DNA from: Paraburkholderia sp. SOS3
GTDB lineage: Bacteria > Pseudomonadota > Gammaproteobacteria > Burkholderiales > Burkholderiaceae
Direction of reading: 5' to 3'
Length of the DNA stretch: 64,000 bases
Assembly (NCBI RefSeq): GCF_001922345.1
Contig: NZ_CP018812.1
Coordinates: 2,108,001 to 2,172,000 of the forward strand
Positions within the stretch are counted from its first letter, which is position 1, and every line of letters begins with the position of its first letter. Position numbers and translations under genes: made by a program. The notes beneath the pieces were generated by a model. It had not been told where the DNA came from and made no database searches. It saw only the letters and a program-made list of their open reading frames with translations. Positions 36,514-44,587 of the stretch are shown here, one piece after another.

Positions 36514-36909
36514 GGTCGCTCGCCGGCGTGCAATCGAGGTGTCTTCCGTCGTCGCGCAAAACACCTTCTCCTCTGCTGGGTCTCGACGCCGCAAGCAAAT
36601 GGCCGTTGCGCAACAGAATGACCGTGGGCATGTGGGCGAACGGCTCGTGCCGCGCACCCGGATGCAAACGCAACCAGCTGCCGGCACAATATCGTTCAAC
36701 CGCGCTGCGCGTCGACTTCGAGATTGCCACGCAGCACATACAGGTCGTGACGCCAGCCCGCTTCGAGCGTGCAGATTTGCGCTGGCCCGATCTCGACGAT
36801 GCCGGCCCAACGCGCGTCGGTCGGGCTCGTAAGATGGGGGAATCGCGCCGGCCTTCGGCAGCAATGCGTTCATGTCGGTCCAGCCGCGTTCAATCAGATC
36901 GTCTTGCAC
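36488..36909 (-). pseudogene. ChrR-like cupin gene broken by two single-base insertions
   Basis: A GTG at 36909 with a perfect AAGGAGG ribosome site opens MQDDLIERGWTDMNALLPKA and reaches SYEPD. An extra C in GACCGACGCG (near 36817) then shifts the frame. The next frame reads DARWAGIVEIGPAQICTLEA, then GWRHDLYVLRGNLEVDAQR, after which an extra G near 36710 shifts to VERYCAGSWLRLHPGARHEP and VILLRNG. Joined, this is one continuous cupin of the ChrR/anti-sigma type (about 135 residues), with GWRHDLYVLRGNLE and AGSWLRLHPGARH as its two cupin strands. No single frame encodes it. The intact start suggests recent decay, or a sequencing error in two G/C runs. Confidence 0.7.
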
Positions 36910-37201
36910 GATGCCTCCTTCAATCGGGAGCGATTATGCACAAGACAACCCTTCACCGTAAGCGCATGCGGCGGCTATTCACAATCCGCGATTCGCGGAC
37001 AATCGTTTCGATATGCAGGATTTACACGCTCTCCTCGACGTAAGGAACGCTGAGCGAGTGCCGCCCCGTCTTCCAGATTCGTGTACGCAGCTTCCCGATT
37101 CATAGCCTTGCTTTGTCCAATGCCCGGACTAACCATGCGGTCGTCACGGAAGTGACTTCGAAACATCGCTTTGAAACGCGTGGATGCAAGGAGTAGCAAA
37201 G
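36910..37201. other. Non-coding gap between cupin pseudogene and FixJ-type regulator
   Basis: About 290 bp upstream of two divergent units, with lower GC than the flanks around 36940-37030. No recognisable gene, long repeat or clear promoter hexamer pair was seen. The last bases contain the AAGGAG ribosome site of the response regulator gene. Confidence 0.5.
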
Positions 37202-37969
37202 ATGGACACATGGCTGACAAACGGAAAAGACGAGGGTGCCGACGGCGGATCGCCGACGGTCTTTATCGTGGACGACGACTGCTCGGTGCGCACCGCGCTC
37301 GATTGCCTGCTTCGCTCGGTCGGCGTTCAGGTGCGGTCGTTTGGTTCGCCTGATGAATTCCTCAAGTCGAAGATACCGGATGAAGTACCGGGCTGCATCG
37401 TTCTCGACGTGCGCTTTCCGGGACAAAGCGGCTTTCACCTGCAAAACGAAATCAACCGGATGGAATTCCCGATTCCTATCGTCTTCCTGACCGGCTACGC
37501 CGATACCAGGATGACGGTCAAGGCGATGAAGGCAGGTGCAATCGACTTCCTGAACAAGCCGTTTCGCGAAGAAGACATGCTCGACGCAATCGCGCAAGCG
37601 ATCAATTGTCATCGCGCACGCCTGAGCACCGCGAAGAACGTCAAACGGGTACGCGCGCGCTACGATCTGTTGACGCCGCGCGAGCGCGAAGTCTTCGCGT
37701 ATGTGGCGACGGGCATGTTGAACAAGCAGATCGCGGGAGAACTCGACATCAGCGAATACACGGTGAAGATTCACCGCAAGAACGCGATGGAAAAGATGGA
37801 GGCCGCGAACATCGTCGATCTGATCCGTCAAGCGACGACGCTTGGACTTGCGGTCCGTGCCGCGCAGCCTGAAGGAACGGCTAAGGGAACCGCTAATGGA
37901 GCGTCAAACCGCGACAAGCCGTCGTCCGCGGTCAGCAACGGAACCGAATACGACTGCGCTTTCGAATAG
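37202..37969 (+). CDS. Response regulator, FixJ/NarL type with LuxR helix-turn-helix
   Basis: The 255-residue protein has a receiver domain (residues 18-135) with acidic residues D24-D26, phosphoacceptor D69 in CIVLDVRFPG, T97 in FLTGYAD and K119 in FLNKPF, all intact. A LuxR-type HTH follows near 155-215 (LTPREREVFAYVATGMLNKQ, ISEYTVKIHRKNAMEKM). A low-complexity tail of about 35 residues rich in Ala, Gly, Asn and Ser (EGTAKGTANGASNRDKPSS) is unusual for FixJ proteins. The start at 37202 has AAGGAG upstream. No sensor kinase gene is found within the window, so it is an orphan regulator here. Confidence 0.92.
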   Translation: MDTWLTNGKDEGADGGSPTVFIVDDDCSVRTALDCLLRSVGVQVRSFGSPDEFLKSKIPDEVPGCIVLDVRFPGQSGFHLQNEINRMEFPIPIVFLTGYADTRMTVKAMKAGAIDFLNKPFREEDMLDAIAQAINCHRARLSTAKNVKRVRARYDLLTPREREVFAYVATGMLNKQIAGELDISEYTVKIHRKNAMEKMEAANIVDLIRQATTLGLAVRAAQPEGTAKGTANGASNRDKPSSAVSNGTEYDCAFE

Positions 37970-38074
37970 CCACATGCGCCGCCGGCAGCGGGCCGGGCGC
38001 CGATCCCCGTCGCACTACGATGAGATTCGATGGGCCGCACGCAACGAGGCGGCGCACCGCTCCCCTTCTCGCGA

Positions 38075-38830
38075 TCACATCCGGTCGGCCTGACGACACC
38101 AGTAGTCGAACGTGCCCTTCACGATCGACGGCTTGAGCAGATAGTCGTGCGCCTGCGCCGCGAGGTCATCCGGCACGGACGCGATCGGACCGAACGCGCG
38201 CGCGCGCACCTGCATGCGGGCCGCGCGCTCGAGATACACGGCCAGATAAGCGGCTTCCTCGATATAGGCACCCGTCGTCAACTGTCCATGATGCGCGAGC
38301 AGAATCGTCCGCTTGTCGCCGAGCGCCTCCGAGATGACCACGCCTTCCTGGTCCGCGATCGGCACGCCGGGCCAATCGGCAAGAAACGCGCAGTCGTTGT
38401 GAAGCGGCGTCATATCCATGTGCGCGATCACGAGCGGTTGGCGCGCCGCAACGAGTGCCGATACATACGGCGAATGCGTATGGATGATCGCGTTGGTCCG
38501 CGCACGCGCGTCGTACACCCACAGATGAAAACGCGTGGCCGGGTTCGCCATGCCGTTGCCGCCGATCGTATTCAGATCGGCGTCGACTTCGATAAAGTCG
38601 TCGGGCGTCGCTTCGTCGAAGCCGACACCGAATCGCAACGTCCAGTAACAGCGCGGATTGTCCGAGCGCGCCGTGATCTGTCCCGCGAGGCCGGCTTCCT
38701 GTCCTGTCATCGCGAGAATGCGGCATGCGCACGCCAGCGTTTCCTGGAGCGTGCGCGCCTTCGGCTTCAGGTGGTCGTTCATCTCCTGCGTCGCGCGTTC
38801 ATCGAAATACTTCTTTTCTCTCAATTGCAT
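38075..38830 (-). CDS. Class II aldolase/adducin family protein
   Basis: The 251-residue protein has the zinc-ligand set expected of class II aldolases: H117 and H119 in IIHTHSPYVSAL and H180 in LLAHHGQLT. GLAGQITARSDNP and FEVDADLN-like strands come before it. The start at 38830 has a GGAGGGG ribosome site; the open frame reaches 38878 without one. Family members cleave or epimerise phosphorylated or free sugars, or decarboxylate aldonates. This one resembles members annotated in hydroxy-acid catabolism, but the substrate is unknown. It is divergent from the AtzH-like gene across a 459-bp gap. Confidence 0.88.
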   Translation of the reverse strand: MQLREKKYFDERATQEMNDHLKPKARTLQETLACACRILAMTGQEAGLAGQITARSDNPRCYWTLRFGVGFDEATPDDFIEVDADLNTIGGNGMANPATRFHLWVYDARARTNAIIHTHSPYVSALVAARQPLVIAHMDMTPLHNDCAFLADWPGVPIADQEGVVISEALGDKRTILLAHHGQLTTGAYIEEAAYLAVYLERAARMQVRARAFGPIASVPDDLAAQAHDYLLKPSIVKGTFDYWCRQADRM

Positions 38831-39289
38831 CGAACCCCTCCATCTGCGAAAAACAGCAAACCACGCATCGGGCCGCACGCACCGGTAGCCGACGCGACGC
38901 CGGCACGCGGCGCCTCACGCGGGAATCGTTGCAGTATTCGCAAAACGGCGCGAGGAAGCCAGCACGCGCCGTTCATACCAGCTATGCATGCGCATCGCAC
39001 AGTGCTTCCGAGCGCAAACGGATGTGCATGCGGGGAGCGTTGGCGCGAATGCAGATCGCTTCGACACGAAAGACGGGCTTCGGAAATCGGCAAGCAGCTT
39101 CGCGTCGCACTGCGGCGTCGGACTGTTCACGCGGCCCGCGATCTGGCCGGCACGATGCCGCGCTGCGCCGCCGATCGGAATAAAGCGTCATCGCCAACTG
39201 TCTTCACGAACATCAGCCTGCGCATTGCGCCGGATATGCGGGGCGCAGCCCTACGCGCCCTTTTACACCCGTCTACAGGGACTTTCGTG
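38831..39289. other. 459-bp gap between divergent aldolase and AtzH-like genes
   Basis: Short open frames exist on both strands, but all are Arg/Ala/Ser-rich, lack ribosome sites and match no family, so I read the stretch as non-coding. It probably holds promoters for both neighbours; none could be assigned. No strong inverted or direct repeat was found. Confidence 0.5.
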
Positions 39290-39700
39290 ATGCAACTCAA
39301 TCTTCCTCATATCGTAGCTGAAGTGTCCGCCGCTTTCGCGGCCTACGAGCGCGCGCTTGCCGACCACGACAACATGACGATCAACATGCTTTTCTGGCAG
39401 AGCCCGCACACCGTGCGCTATGGAATCGCCGAGATCCAGCACGGCAGCGACCAGATCCGCGCGTACCGCAAGATCAGCACGCCGGTTCCGAAATCACGGC
39501 GGCTGCATCGCACGGTCGTCACGACATTCGGCACCGATTACGCGACGGTCAGCACGGAATTCATCAGCACGGAGACCGATCAGATCGGCCGTCAGATGCA
39601 AACATGGGCAAAGGTCGGCCCCGACTCGCAGCCGGAGGCCGGCCTGTATGGCGGATGGCGCATCGTTGCCGCTCATGTGAGCCTGATCGATAAGCCTTGA
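39290..39700 (+). CDS. AtzH/HpxZ-like protein (DUF3225, SnoaL-like fold)
   Basis: The 136-residue protein matches the AtzH/HpxZ group: MQLNLPHIVAEVSAAFAAYE, MLFWQSPHTVRYGIAEIQHG, RKISTPVPKSRRLHRTVVTT and GGWRIVAAHVSLI. These are NTF2-like barrels found beside amidases in oxalurate, biuret or cyanuric-acid catabolism. An AGGGA ribosome site precedes the ATG. No amidase gene is adjacent here, so the usual partnership is absent from this locus. The function is unknown. Confidence 0.85.
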   Translation: MQLNLPHIVAEVSAAFAAYERALADHDNMTINMLFWQSPHTVRYGIAEIQHGSDQIRAYRKISTPVPKSRRLHRTVVTTFGTDYATVSTEFISTETDQIGRQMQTWAKVGPDSQPEAGLYGGWRIVAAHVSLIDKP

Positions 39701-39725
39701 GGCCGACACCCGCGCGACCTGACGG

Positions 39726-40508
39726 CTACCCTTGCGTTGCGCGAAGTGCATCGCCGCGCTGCAACGATTCGCGATACAGCCGTGCCATTTCCGCGCGCAC
39801 ACTCGCCGCATCGCGATTGAGCGTTTCGCGCAGGGCGCGGCTGATGTCGTCGCCAAACACCTCGTCGCAGCCCGCCTCGATGCCTGCAAGCGTGCGCGAC
39901 GCGACTTCCTGCGGCGTCACCTTCGTGTCGCTCACGTGCGCGGCCATATCCGTGTCGATAAATCCGGCGAACACGCCGACAACCTGCGTGCCGCGCGGCG
40001 CAAGCTCGGTGCGCAGTCCGTCGGTAACCGCGAGCGCAGCCGCCTTCGACGCGCAATACGCCGGATTGAACGCATAGGTGTACCAGCTCGCCACCGAAAG
40101 CATATTGACGATGCATCCGCCTCCGTGCTTCACGAGCACCGGTGCGAATGCACGCGACATCGCCAGCGTGCCGAAGTAATTCACCTCCATCTCCGCTCGC
40201 GCGAGCTCGAACGTATCGGGATCGAGCAATGGTTGCATGCGCATCCTTCCCGCATTGTTGACGAGTATGTCGATATCGGCGCATTGCGCGAGCGCCGCAT
40301 CGATATCGACGGCCGACGTCACGTCGAGCTGCACCGGCGCGACGCGCGGGTCGGTCATGGCACCGCCCGTTGCGCGGCTCATGGCAGCGATATCGCGCGC
40401 GCCGGCATAGACCTTCGCTGCTCCCGCCTGCAGAAACGCCTCGACAAACGCCCTTCCTAACCCCCGATTCGCCCCGGTCACCAGCACGCGGCTTCCCTGA
40501 ATTTTCAT
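39726..40508 (-). CDS. Short-chain dehydrogenase/reductase
   Basis: The 260-residue classical SDR has TGANRGLGRAF (11-21), NNAG (84-87), S138 in NMLSVASWY and the catalytic Y151-x3-K155 in AYCASKAAALA. It starts at 40508 with an AAGGAG ribosome site. The cofactor is probably NADPH, judging from the Arg residues after the first strand (YAGARD). It is divergent from a LysR gene with a 103-bp shared promoter region, so it is likely that regulator's target. The substrate is unknown. Confidence 0.9.
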   Translation of the reverse strand: MKIQGSRVLVTGANRGLGRAFVEAFLQAGAAKVYAGARDIAAMSRATGGAMTDPRVAPVQLDVTSAVDIDAALAQCADIDILVNNAGRMRMQPLLDPDTFELARAEMEVNYFGTLAMSRAFAPVLVKHGGGCIVNMLSVASWYTYAFNPAYCASKAAALAVTDGLRTELAPRGTQVVGVFAGFIDTDMAAHVSDTKVTPQEVASRTLAGIEAGCDEVFGDDISRALRETLNRDAASVRAEMARLYRESLQRGDALRATQG

Positions 40509-40611
40509 CGCACACTCCTTTCGAAAACACGTTGACGGGGTCCATTCTGGCCATCGGCGAGCCATTGCGCGATATCATCGTTGTCATTGCATTCATGACG
40601 GAGTGGCATAG

Positions 40612-41532
40612 ATGCCCGGATTCGACGAACGCATGCTGAACGGCATGAGCGTGTTTACGGCCATTGTCGACGCGGGCAGCTTCGCCGCGGCGGGCGAACA
40701 GCTCGATATGTCGCAATCGGGCGTGAGCCGCGCAGTCGCGCGGCTCGAGGCGCGGCTCGGCATTCGCCTGCTCGATCGCACGACACGCGTCGTATCGTTG
40801 ACCGACGAAGGCCGCCGGTTCTACGAACAGGTCACGCCGTTGATCGCCGGCCTCGAAGAAGCGGCCGCCACCGCCTCGGGCGGCGCGACGGTCGTGCGCG
40901 GCCGGCTGCGCGTCAATATCGACCCGTTCTTTTCGCGGCTCATCCTCGGCCCGCGCCTCGAATCGTTCATGAACGGCCATCCGGACCTGCTGCTCGAACT
41001 GATCACGCGCGACCAGCTGGGCGATATGGTCACCGAAGGTTTCGACCTCGCGGTGCGCTTCGGCGAGCCGCGCGCATCGAGTCTCGTCGCGCGCAAGCTG
41101 TTCGATACGCGCATCGTGACCGTCGCCGCGCCGTCATACCTGAAGCGCAATGGCCGCCCGCTCACGCCGCAGGAATTGGGCAAGGGCTTGCATCCATGCA
41201 TCGAGTTCCGCGATCCGGAAACCGGGCGCCCGTTCGGCTGGGAATTTCATCGCAAACGCAAGAAACTCGAGGTCGAGACCCACGGGCAGCTTGTCGTCAA
41301 CGACGTCGCAACGATGCTGAGCGTCTGCCTGTCCGGCTATGGCATTGCGCAGGTCATGCAGATCAGCGCGGAACAGCTGCTTGCCGACGGCCGGCTCGTC
41401 GATCTGTTTCCCGATTGGCCCGACGAGCGTTTTCCGCTCTACGCGCTCTATCCGTCGCGGCATCACCCGCCGGCGAAAACGCGAGCCTTCCTCGAATTCG
41501 TGATGTCGTTGACACCGCATCCATCGGCATAG
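40612..41532 (+). CDS. LysR family transcriptional regulator
   Basis: The 306-residue protein has the N-terminal HTH (MSVFTAIVDAGSFAAAGEQL, MSQSGVSRAVARLEARLGIR, LLDRTTRVVSLTDEGRRFYE). An effector domain with MVTEGFDLAVRFGEPRASSL follows, close to the AaeR/DmlR-like subgroup. GGAG precedes the ATG by nine bases. It is divergent from the SDR gene, 103 bp apart, a typical LysR-target layout. Confidence 0.93.
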   Translation: MPGFDERMLNGMSVFTAIVDAGSFAAAGEQLDMSQSGVSRAVARLEARLGIRLLDRTTRVVSLTDEGRRFYEQVTPLIAGLEEAAATASGGATVVRGRLRVNIDPFFSRLILGPRLESFMNGHPDLLLELITRDQLGDMVTEGFDLAVRFGEPRASSLVARKLFDTRIVTVAAPSYLKRNGRPLTPQELGKGLHPCIEFRDPETGRPFGWEFHRKRKKLEVETHGQLVVNDVATMLSVCLSGYGIAQVMQISAEQLLADGRLVDLFPDWPDERFPLYALYPSRHHPPAKTRAFLEFVMSLTPHPSA

Positions 41533-41719
41533 AGCCGATATAACGCGCGCGCCAATTATTGCGAAATTCAGAAAACAGCCTGATCGGAATACGTAGCAAT
41601 CTCCAGGTGTTCTGCTAGTCGAACGGACTGTGGAGCCGCATTTCGAGACATGCATTCGCGGCATCAATGCGATGACATCCACGCTATCGATCGACGGGCG
41701 GGCGGCCGTTAGTCTGTTC

Positions 41720-41770
41720 CCCGTACTGTCGCCCGGTACTGCCGCTCGGTACTGCCGCCCGGTACTGCCG
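41720..41770. repeat. Four-copy 13-bp tandem repeat upstream of DUF4148 gene
   Basis: Copies of CCCGGTACTGCCG (one with CT at the start, the first shortened and diverged) run from 41720 to 41770, ending 30 bp before the DUF4148 start codon. The tract therefore lies in the probable 5' untranslated leader. A change in copy number could alter leader structure or promoter spacing. Confidence 0.75.
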
Positions 41771-41800
41771 CTCAGGCAATTCAACCAGGAGAACATCACG

Positions 41801-42124
41801 ATGAAACACGCTCGCGCAACTACCCTCATTGCCGCTCTGTTTGCACTGGGCGCACCGCTTGCATCGCAAGCTCAAACCGCGAATTCCGCGGTGACACGCG
41901 CCGAGGTCAATGCCGATCTCGTGCGTGTCGAGCAGGCGGGCTACGATCCGCATGCGAACACGCAGAACTATCCGGCCGACATCCAGGCCGCTGAACGCCG
42001 CGTGAATCCGGTCAATGCCAATGCCGTCAGCGATTACGGCCCGGGCACCGGCGGCACGACCGCAAGCGGCAACCGCGCCATGCCGATTTCCGTGCAAGGC
42101 GACGGCATCTATCAGCATCATTGA
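41801..42124 (+). CDS. DUF4148 domain secreted protein
   Basis: The 107-residue protein starts with a signal peptide (MKHARATTLIAALFALGAPL, cut after ASQAQ). The DUF4148 body follows: TRAEVNADLVRVEQAGYDPH and NYPADIQAAERRVNPVNANA. These short secreted proteins are abundant and multi-copy in Burkholderiaceae; their function is unknown. A ribosome site AGGAG lies ten bases upstream. A strong hairpin follows the stop. Confidence 0.92.
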   Translation: MKHARATTLIAALFALGAPLASQAQTANSAVTRAEVNADLVRVEQAGYDPHANTQNYPADIQAAERRVNPVNANAVSDYGPGTGGTTASGNRAMPISVQGDGIYQHH

Positions 42125-42147
42125 GCGCGGCTCTTCCGCGCCCGCGC

Positions 42148-42180
42148 GCGCAAACCGGCCAGCAAGCAGCCGGTTTGCGC
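42148..42180 (+). terminator. Hairpin terminator after DUF4148 gene
   Basis: A perfect 12-bp stem (GCGCAAACCGGC at 42148-42159, GCCGGTTTGCGC at 42169-42180) with a 9-base loop lies 24 bp after the stop. It is followed by CGTTTCCT, only a weak T tract. It is probably an intrinsic or partly Rho-assisted terminator. Confidence 0.7.
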
Positions 42181-42187
42181 CGTTTCC

Positions 42188-42657
42188 TATTGCGTGGTTG
42201 GCATCCCGAAGCAGCCCGTCAGACAAACGGCCCCAATCTGACGAACTCAAACCGCCAGTCTCCTCTTTCTCGCACTTGACTATTCGCGTCAAGGCGTTGT
42301 CCCTGAGCATCCTTCTCCTGCCCCTTATCCGACGCATGCATCGCTGTGAGCCTTGCTGAAACGGGTTGCGCGTCGATCGTCGCCAAGGCGCTTCGCCTGG
42401 GCGGAAACGCCTTCGTCCACGAGGTCCGCGCCTGTGCACGCGCACCGAGAATGCGTCACGGAAAGCGGATATGCATCGATCCGGCCGCTGAACGTCATTC
42501 GACGCATCGGCCGATTTTCATTGCGGCTTTCGCAGAATAGATCGCACGCATCAAGTGTTCTGAATACCAGCAGACTCTCGCTCGAGTCCATCGCACCGCC
42601 GATCTCCAATGACATCGAGCGGAACCATCGGTTAAACGTTTCGTATCGGAGGCGCAA
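42188..42657. other. 470-bp gap between DUF4148 terminator and pirin gene
   Basis: No recognisable gene. A 110-codon minus-strand frame (42325-42657) has unremarkable composition but lacks a ribosome site, has weaker third-position G/C than real genes here, and resembles nothing known. A small dyad CTTGAC-N7-GTCAAG spans 42275-42293. Base composition is less GC-rich than in the flanks. The pirin ribosome site GGAGG is at the right end. Confidence 0.45.
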
Positions 42658-43596
42658 ATGGGGGCAGCATCGAAAAAAGCCATACCGGATCCACGTTCAG
42701 CACCGGCATCGCAGGCACAAACTGAAACGCACGCAGTTCGCCCGATCTTCCTGCGCACGAAAGGCCGCACTGACGGTCCGCTGACGCGCTTTGTCAGTCC
42801 GTCGGATATCGGTCAGGCGATCAAGCCGTTCGTCCTGCTCGACCGCTTCGTGCTCGAGTCGCAGGCGGCATTCAATTTTCCGCTTCATCCGCATTCAGGC
42901 ATTGCCACGCTGACTGCGCTGCTCGACGGCAGCCTGCACATCGTCAACAGCAAAGGCATGCCGCAGACGCTGACGCCCGGCGCCACGGAATGGATGCAGG
43001 CGGGCCGCGGCGCATGGCACGGCGGACCGCTCAGCACGTCCGGCGTAGTGCGCGGCTATCAGCTGTGGGTTGCGCTGCCGCCGGAACTCGAGCTCGCCGA
43101 ACCATTTGAGGCGTATCTGCCTGCCGACCAGATACCGCTCGAAGGTCCCGCTCGCGTCCTGCTCGGGCAGTTCAACGGCGTCGAAAGCCCCTTGCCCGTT
43201 TCGATGCCGATGACGTATCTGCACGTCGAGCTCAATGCCGGCGAACACTGGCGCTACGACCCTGCGCCGGGACACGACGTATTGTGGATCGCCGTCTATT
43301 CGGGCTCGCTCGATGCGGGCGAACACATCGAAGCCGGCGAACTCGTGGTGTTCAGCGAATCGGAAAGCGGCGTCGACTTCGTCGCGCACGATAACTGCGG
43401 CTTTATGCTGGGCTCCGCGCAGCGCAGCCCGTTCGAGGTGGTCGAGGGCTATTACTCGGTCCACACGAACGCTGCCGCGCTGCAATTCGGCGAGCTCGAA
43501 ATCGCACGCGTGGCGTCGCAACTGCGCACCGAGGGCCGGCTCGATGCCGAACAGGCCGCGAACGTTGCGCGCAAGATGCGTTCGGGCGCATCGTAA
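42658..43596 (+). CDS. Pirin family protein
   Basis: The 312-residue bicupin has the pirin metal-site signature FPLHPHSGIATLT with H77 and H79. DGSLHIVNSKG, QAGRGAWHGG and LWVALPPELE are in the N-terminal cupin, and ARVLLGQFNGVESPLPV opens the C-terminal half. Pirins bind iron and some act as quercetin dioxygenases or redox-sensing cofactors; this one's role is unknown. A GGAGG ribosome site sits six bases before the ATG. The HAD gene follows 75 bp downstream on the same strand. Confidence 0.92.
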   Translation: MGAASKKAIPDPRSAPASQAQTETHAVRPIFLRTKGRTDGPLTRFVSPSDIGQAIKPFVLLDRFVLESQAAFNFPLHPHSGIATLTALLDGSLHIVNSKGMPQTLTPGATEWMQAGRGAWHGGPLSTSGVVRGYQLWVALPPELELAEPFEAYLPADQIPLEGPARVLLGQFNGVESPLPVSMPMTYLHVELNAGEHWRYDPAPGHDVLWIAVYSGSLDAGEHIEAGELVVFSESESGVDFVAHDNCGFMLGSAQRSPFEVVEGYYSVHTNAAALQFGELEIARVASQLRTEGRLDAEQAANVARKMRSGAS

Positions 43597-43671
43597 AACG
43601 GAAAACTCGCGGTGACCGGTCATAATGCGAGGCCTTGCCCTAACGGTTCGATGCGCGGCCCACGCCAAACC

Positions 43672-44373
43672 ATGACGATCCAACTTGCGATTTTCGATTT
43701 CGACGGCACGCTGGCCAACACGTTCGCGGTATTCGGCGAGTCGCTCAATACGCTCGCGCTCAAGCACCGGTTCAGGCCCGTCACGCCCGAAGACGAACCG
43801 CGCATGCGCTCGATGAGCGCGGCTGAGATTCTGCGCGAATTGCGCCTGCCGATATGGCGCGCGCCCGCGGTGCTGTCCGATTACCGGAAAATGCTGCACA
43901 AACGCATCGGCGAAGTGCAACCGTTTCCCGGCATCGCGCCCTCGCTCGAGGCGCTGCTCGATCAGGGCGTGGCGCTCGCGGTGGCCACGTCGAATACAGT
44001 CGATAACGTGAAGAGTGTGTTGGGCGACAAGCTCGTCGAGCGTTTCACCGCGCTCGAATGCGGATCGGCGCTGTTCGGCAAATCTCACCGCTTACGCCAT
44101 ATTCTCACGCAGACGTCGATCGACCCCGCGCACGCCATATACATCGGCGACGAATTGCGCGATGCCGAGGCAGCGCGAAGCGTCGGCGTGAAGTTCGGCG
44201 CGGTCGCGTGGGGCTATACGCGCTTCGATGCGCTGCTGCTGCAAGATCCGCACATCGCGTTTCGCGTGCCCGCCGACCTCGCGCAGCTCAACGTGGCCGC
44301 GTCGGAATGGCCGCCGGTCGAGTCGCCATCCGTCGAACCGGTCGCGCTGCTGCGCCGGAACGACGCGCGTTGA
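43672..44373 (+). CDS. HAD hydrolase, phosphoglycolate-phosphatase-like
   Basis: The 233-residue protein has HAD motif I IFDFDGTLANTF with D9 and D11, a helical cap of about 60 residues, motif II ATSNTVDNV, a lysine in LFGKSHRLRH and motif III YIGDELRDAEAARSVG. This matches Gph-type phosphatases. An upstream frame to 43612 is open but lacks family similarity. The substrate is a small phosphate ester, not identified. Confidence 0.88.
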   Translation: MTIQLAIFDFDGTLANTFAVFGESLNTLALKHRFRPVTPEDEPRMRSMSAAEILRELRLPIWRAPAVLSDYRKMLHKRIGEVQPFPGIAPSLEALLDQGVALAVATSNTVDNVKSVLGDKLVERFTALECGSALFGKSHRLRHILTQTSIDPAHAIYIGDELRDAEAARSVGVKFGAVAWGYTRFDALLLQDPHIAFRVPADLAQLNVAASEWPPVESPSVEPVALLRRNDAR

Positions 44374-44587
44374 GCAGGCCGATCCGATCCGGGTAGCCGC
44401 GCCGGCGATTCGAACCGCCTCCTGCAGCGCCCACGCCGTCAACCCTCCGTCAACCCTACGTCGGCCACGCGTGGCCAGCTGCGCGCCCAGCCGGCAAACA
44501 TATGTCCGGGTATGATCCGTGCTGGGCAGCACGCGCGCCGGATCCACGCCGCGAAGCCTGCCGCGTAAGGTCTGGAGGAATCACCGT

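Noticed and set aside
35230..36909. Minus-strand open frame of 559 codons
   Set aside because: Only its first about 30 codons are meaningful (start of the broken cupin); the rest is antisense to a LysR gene.
42325..42657. Minus-strand 110-codon frame in the gap before the pirin gene
   Set aside because: No ribosome site, weaker third-position G/C bias than real genes here, and no resemblance to a known family; kept only as a remark on the gap.
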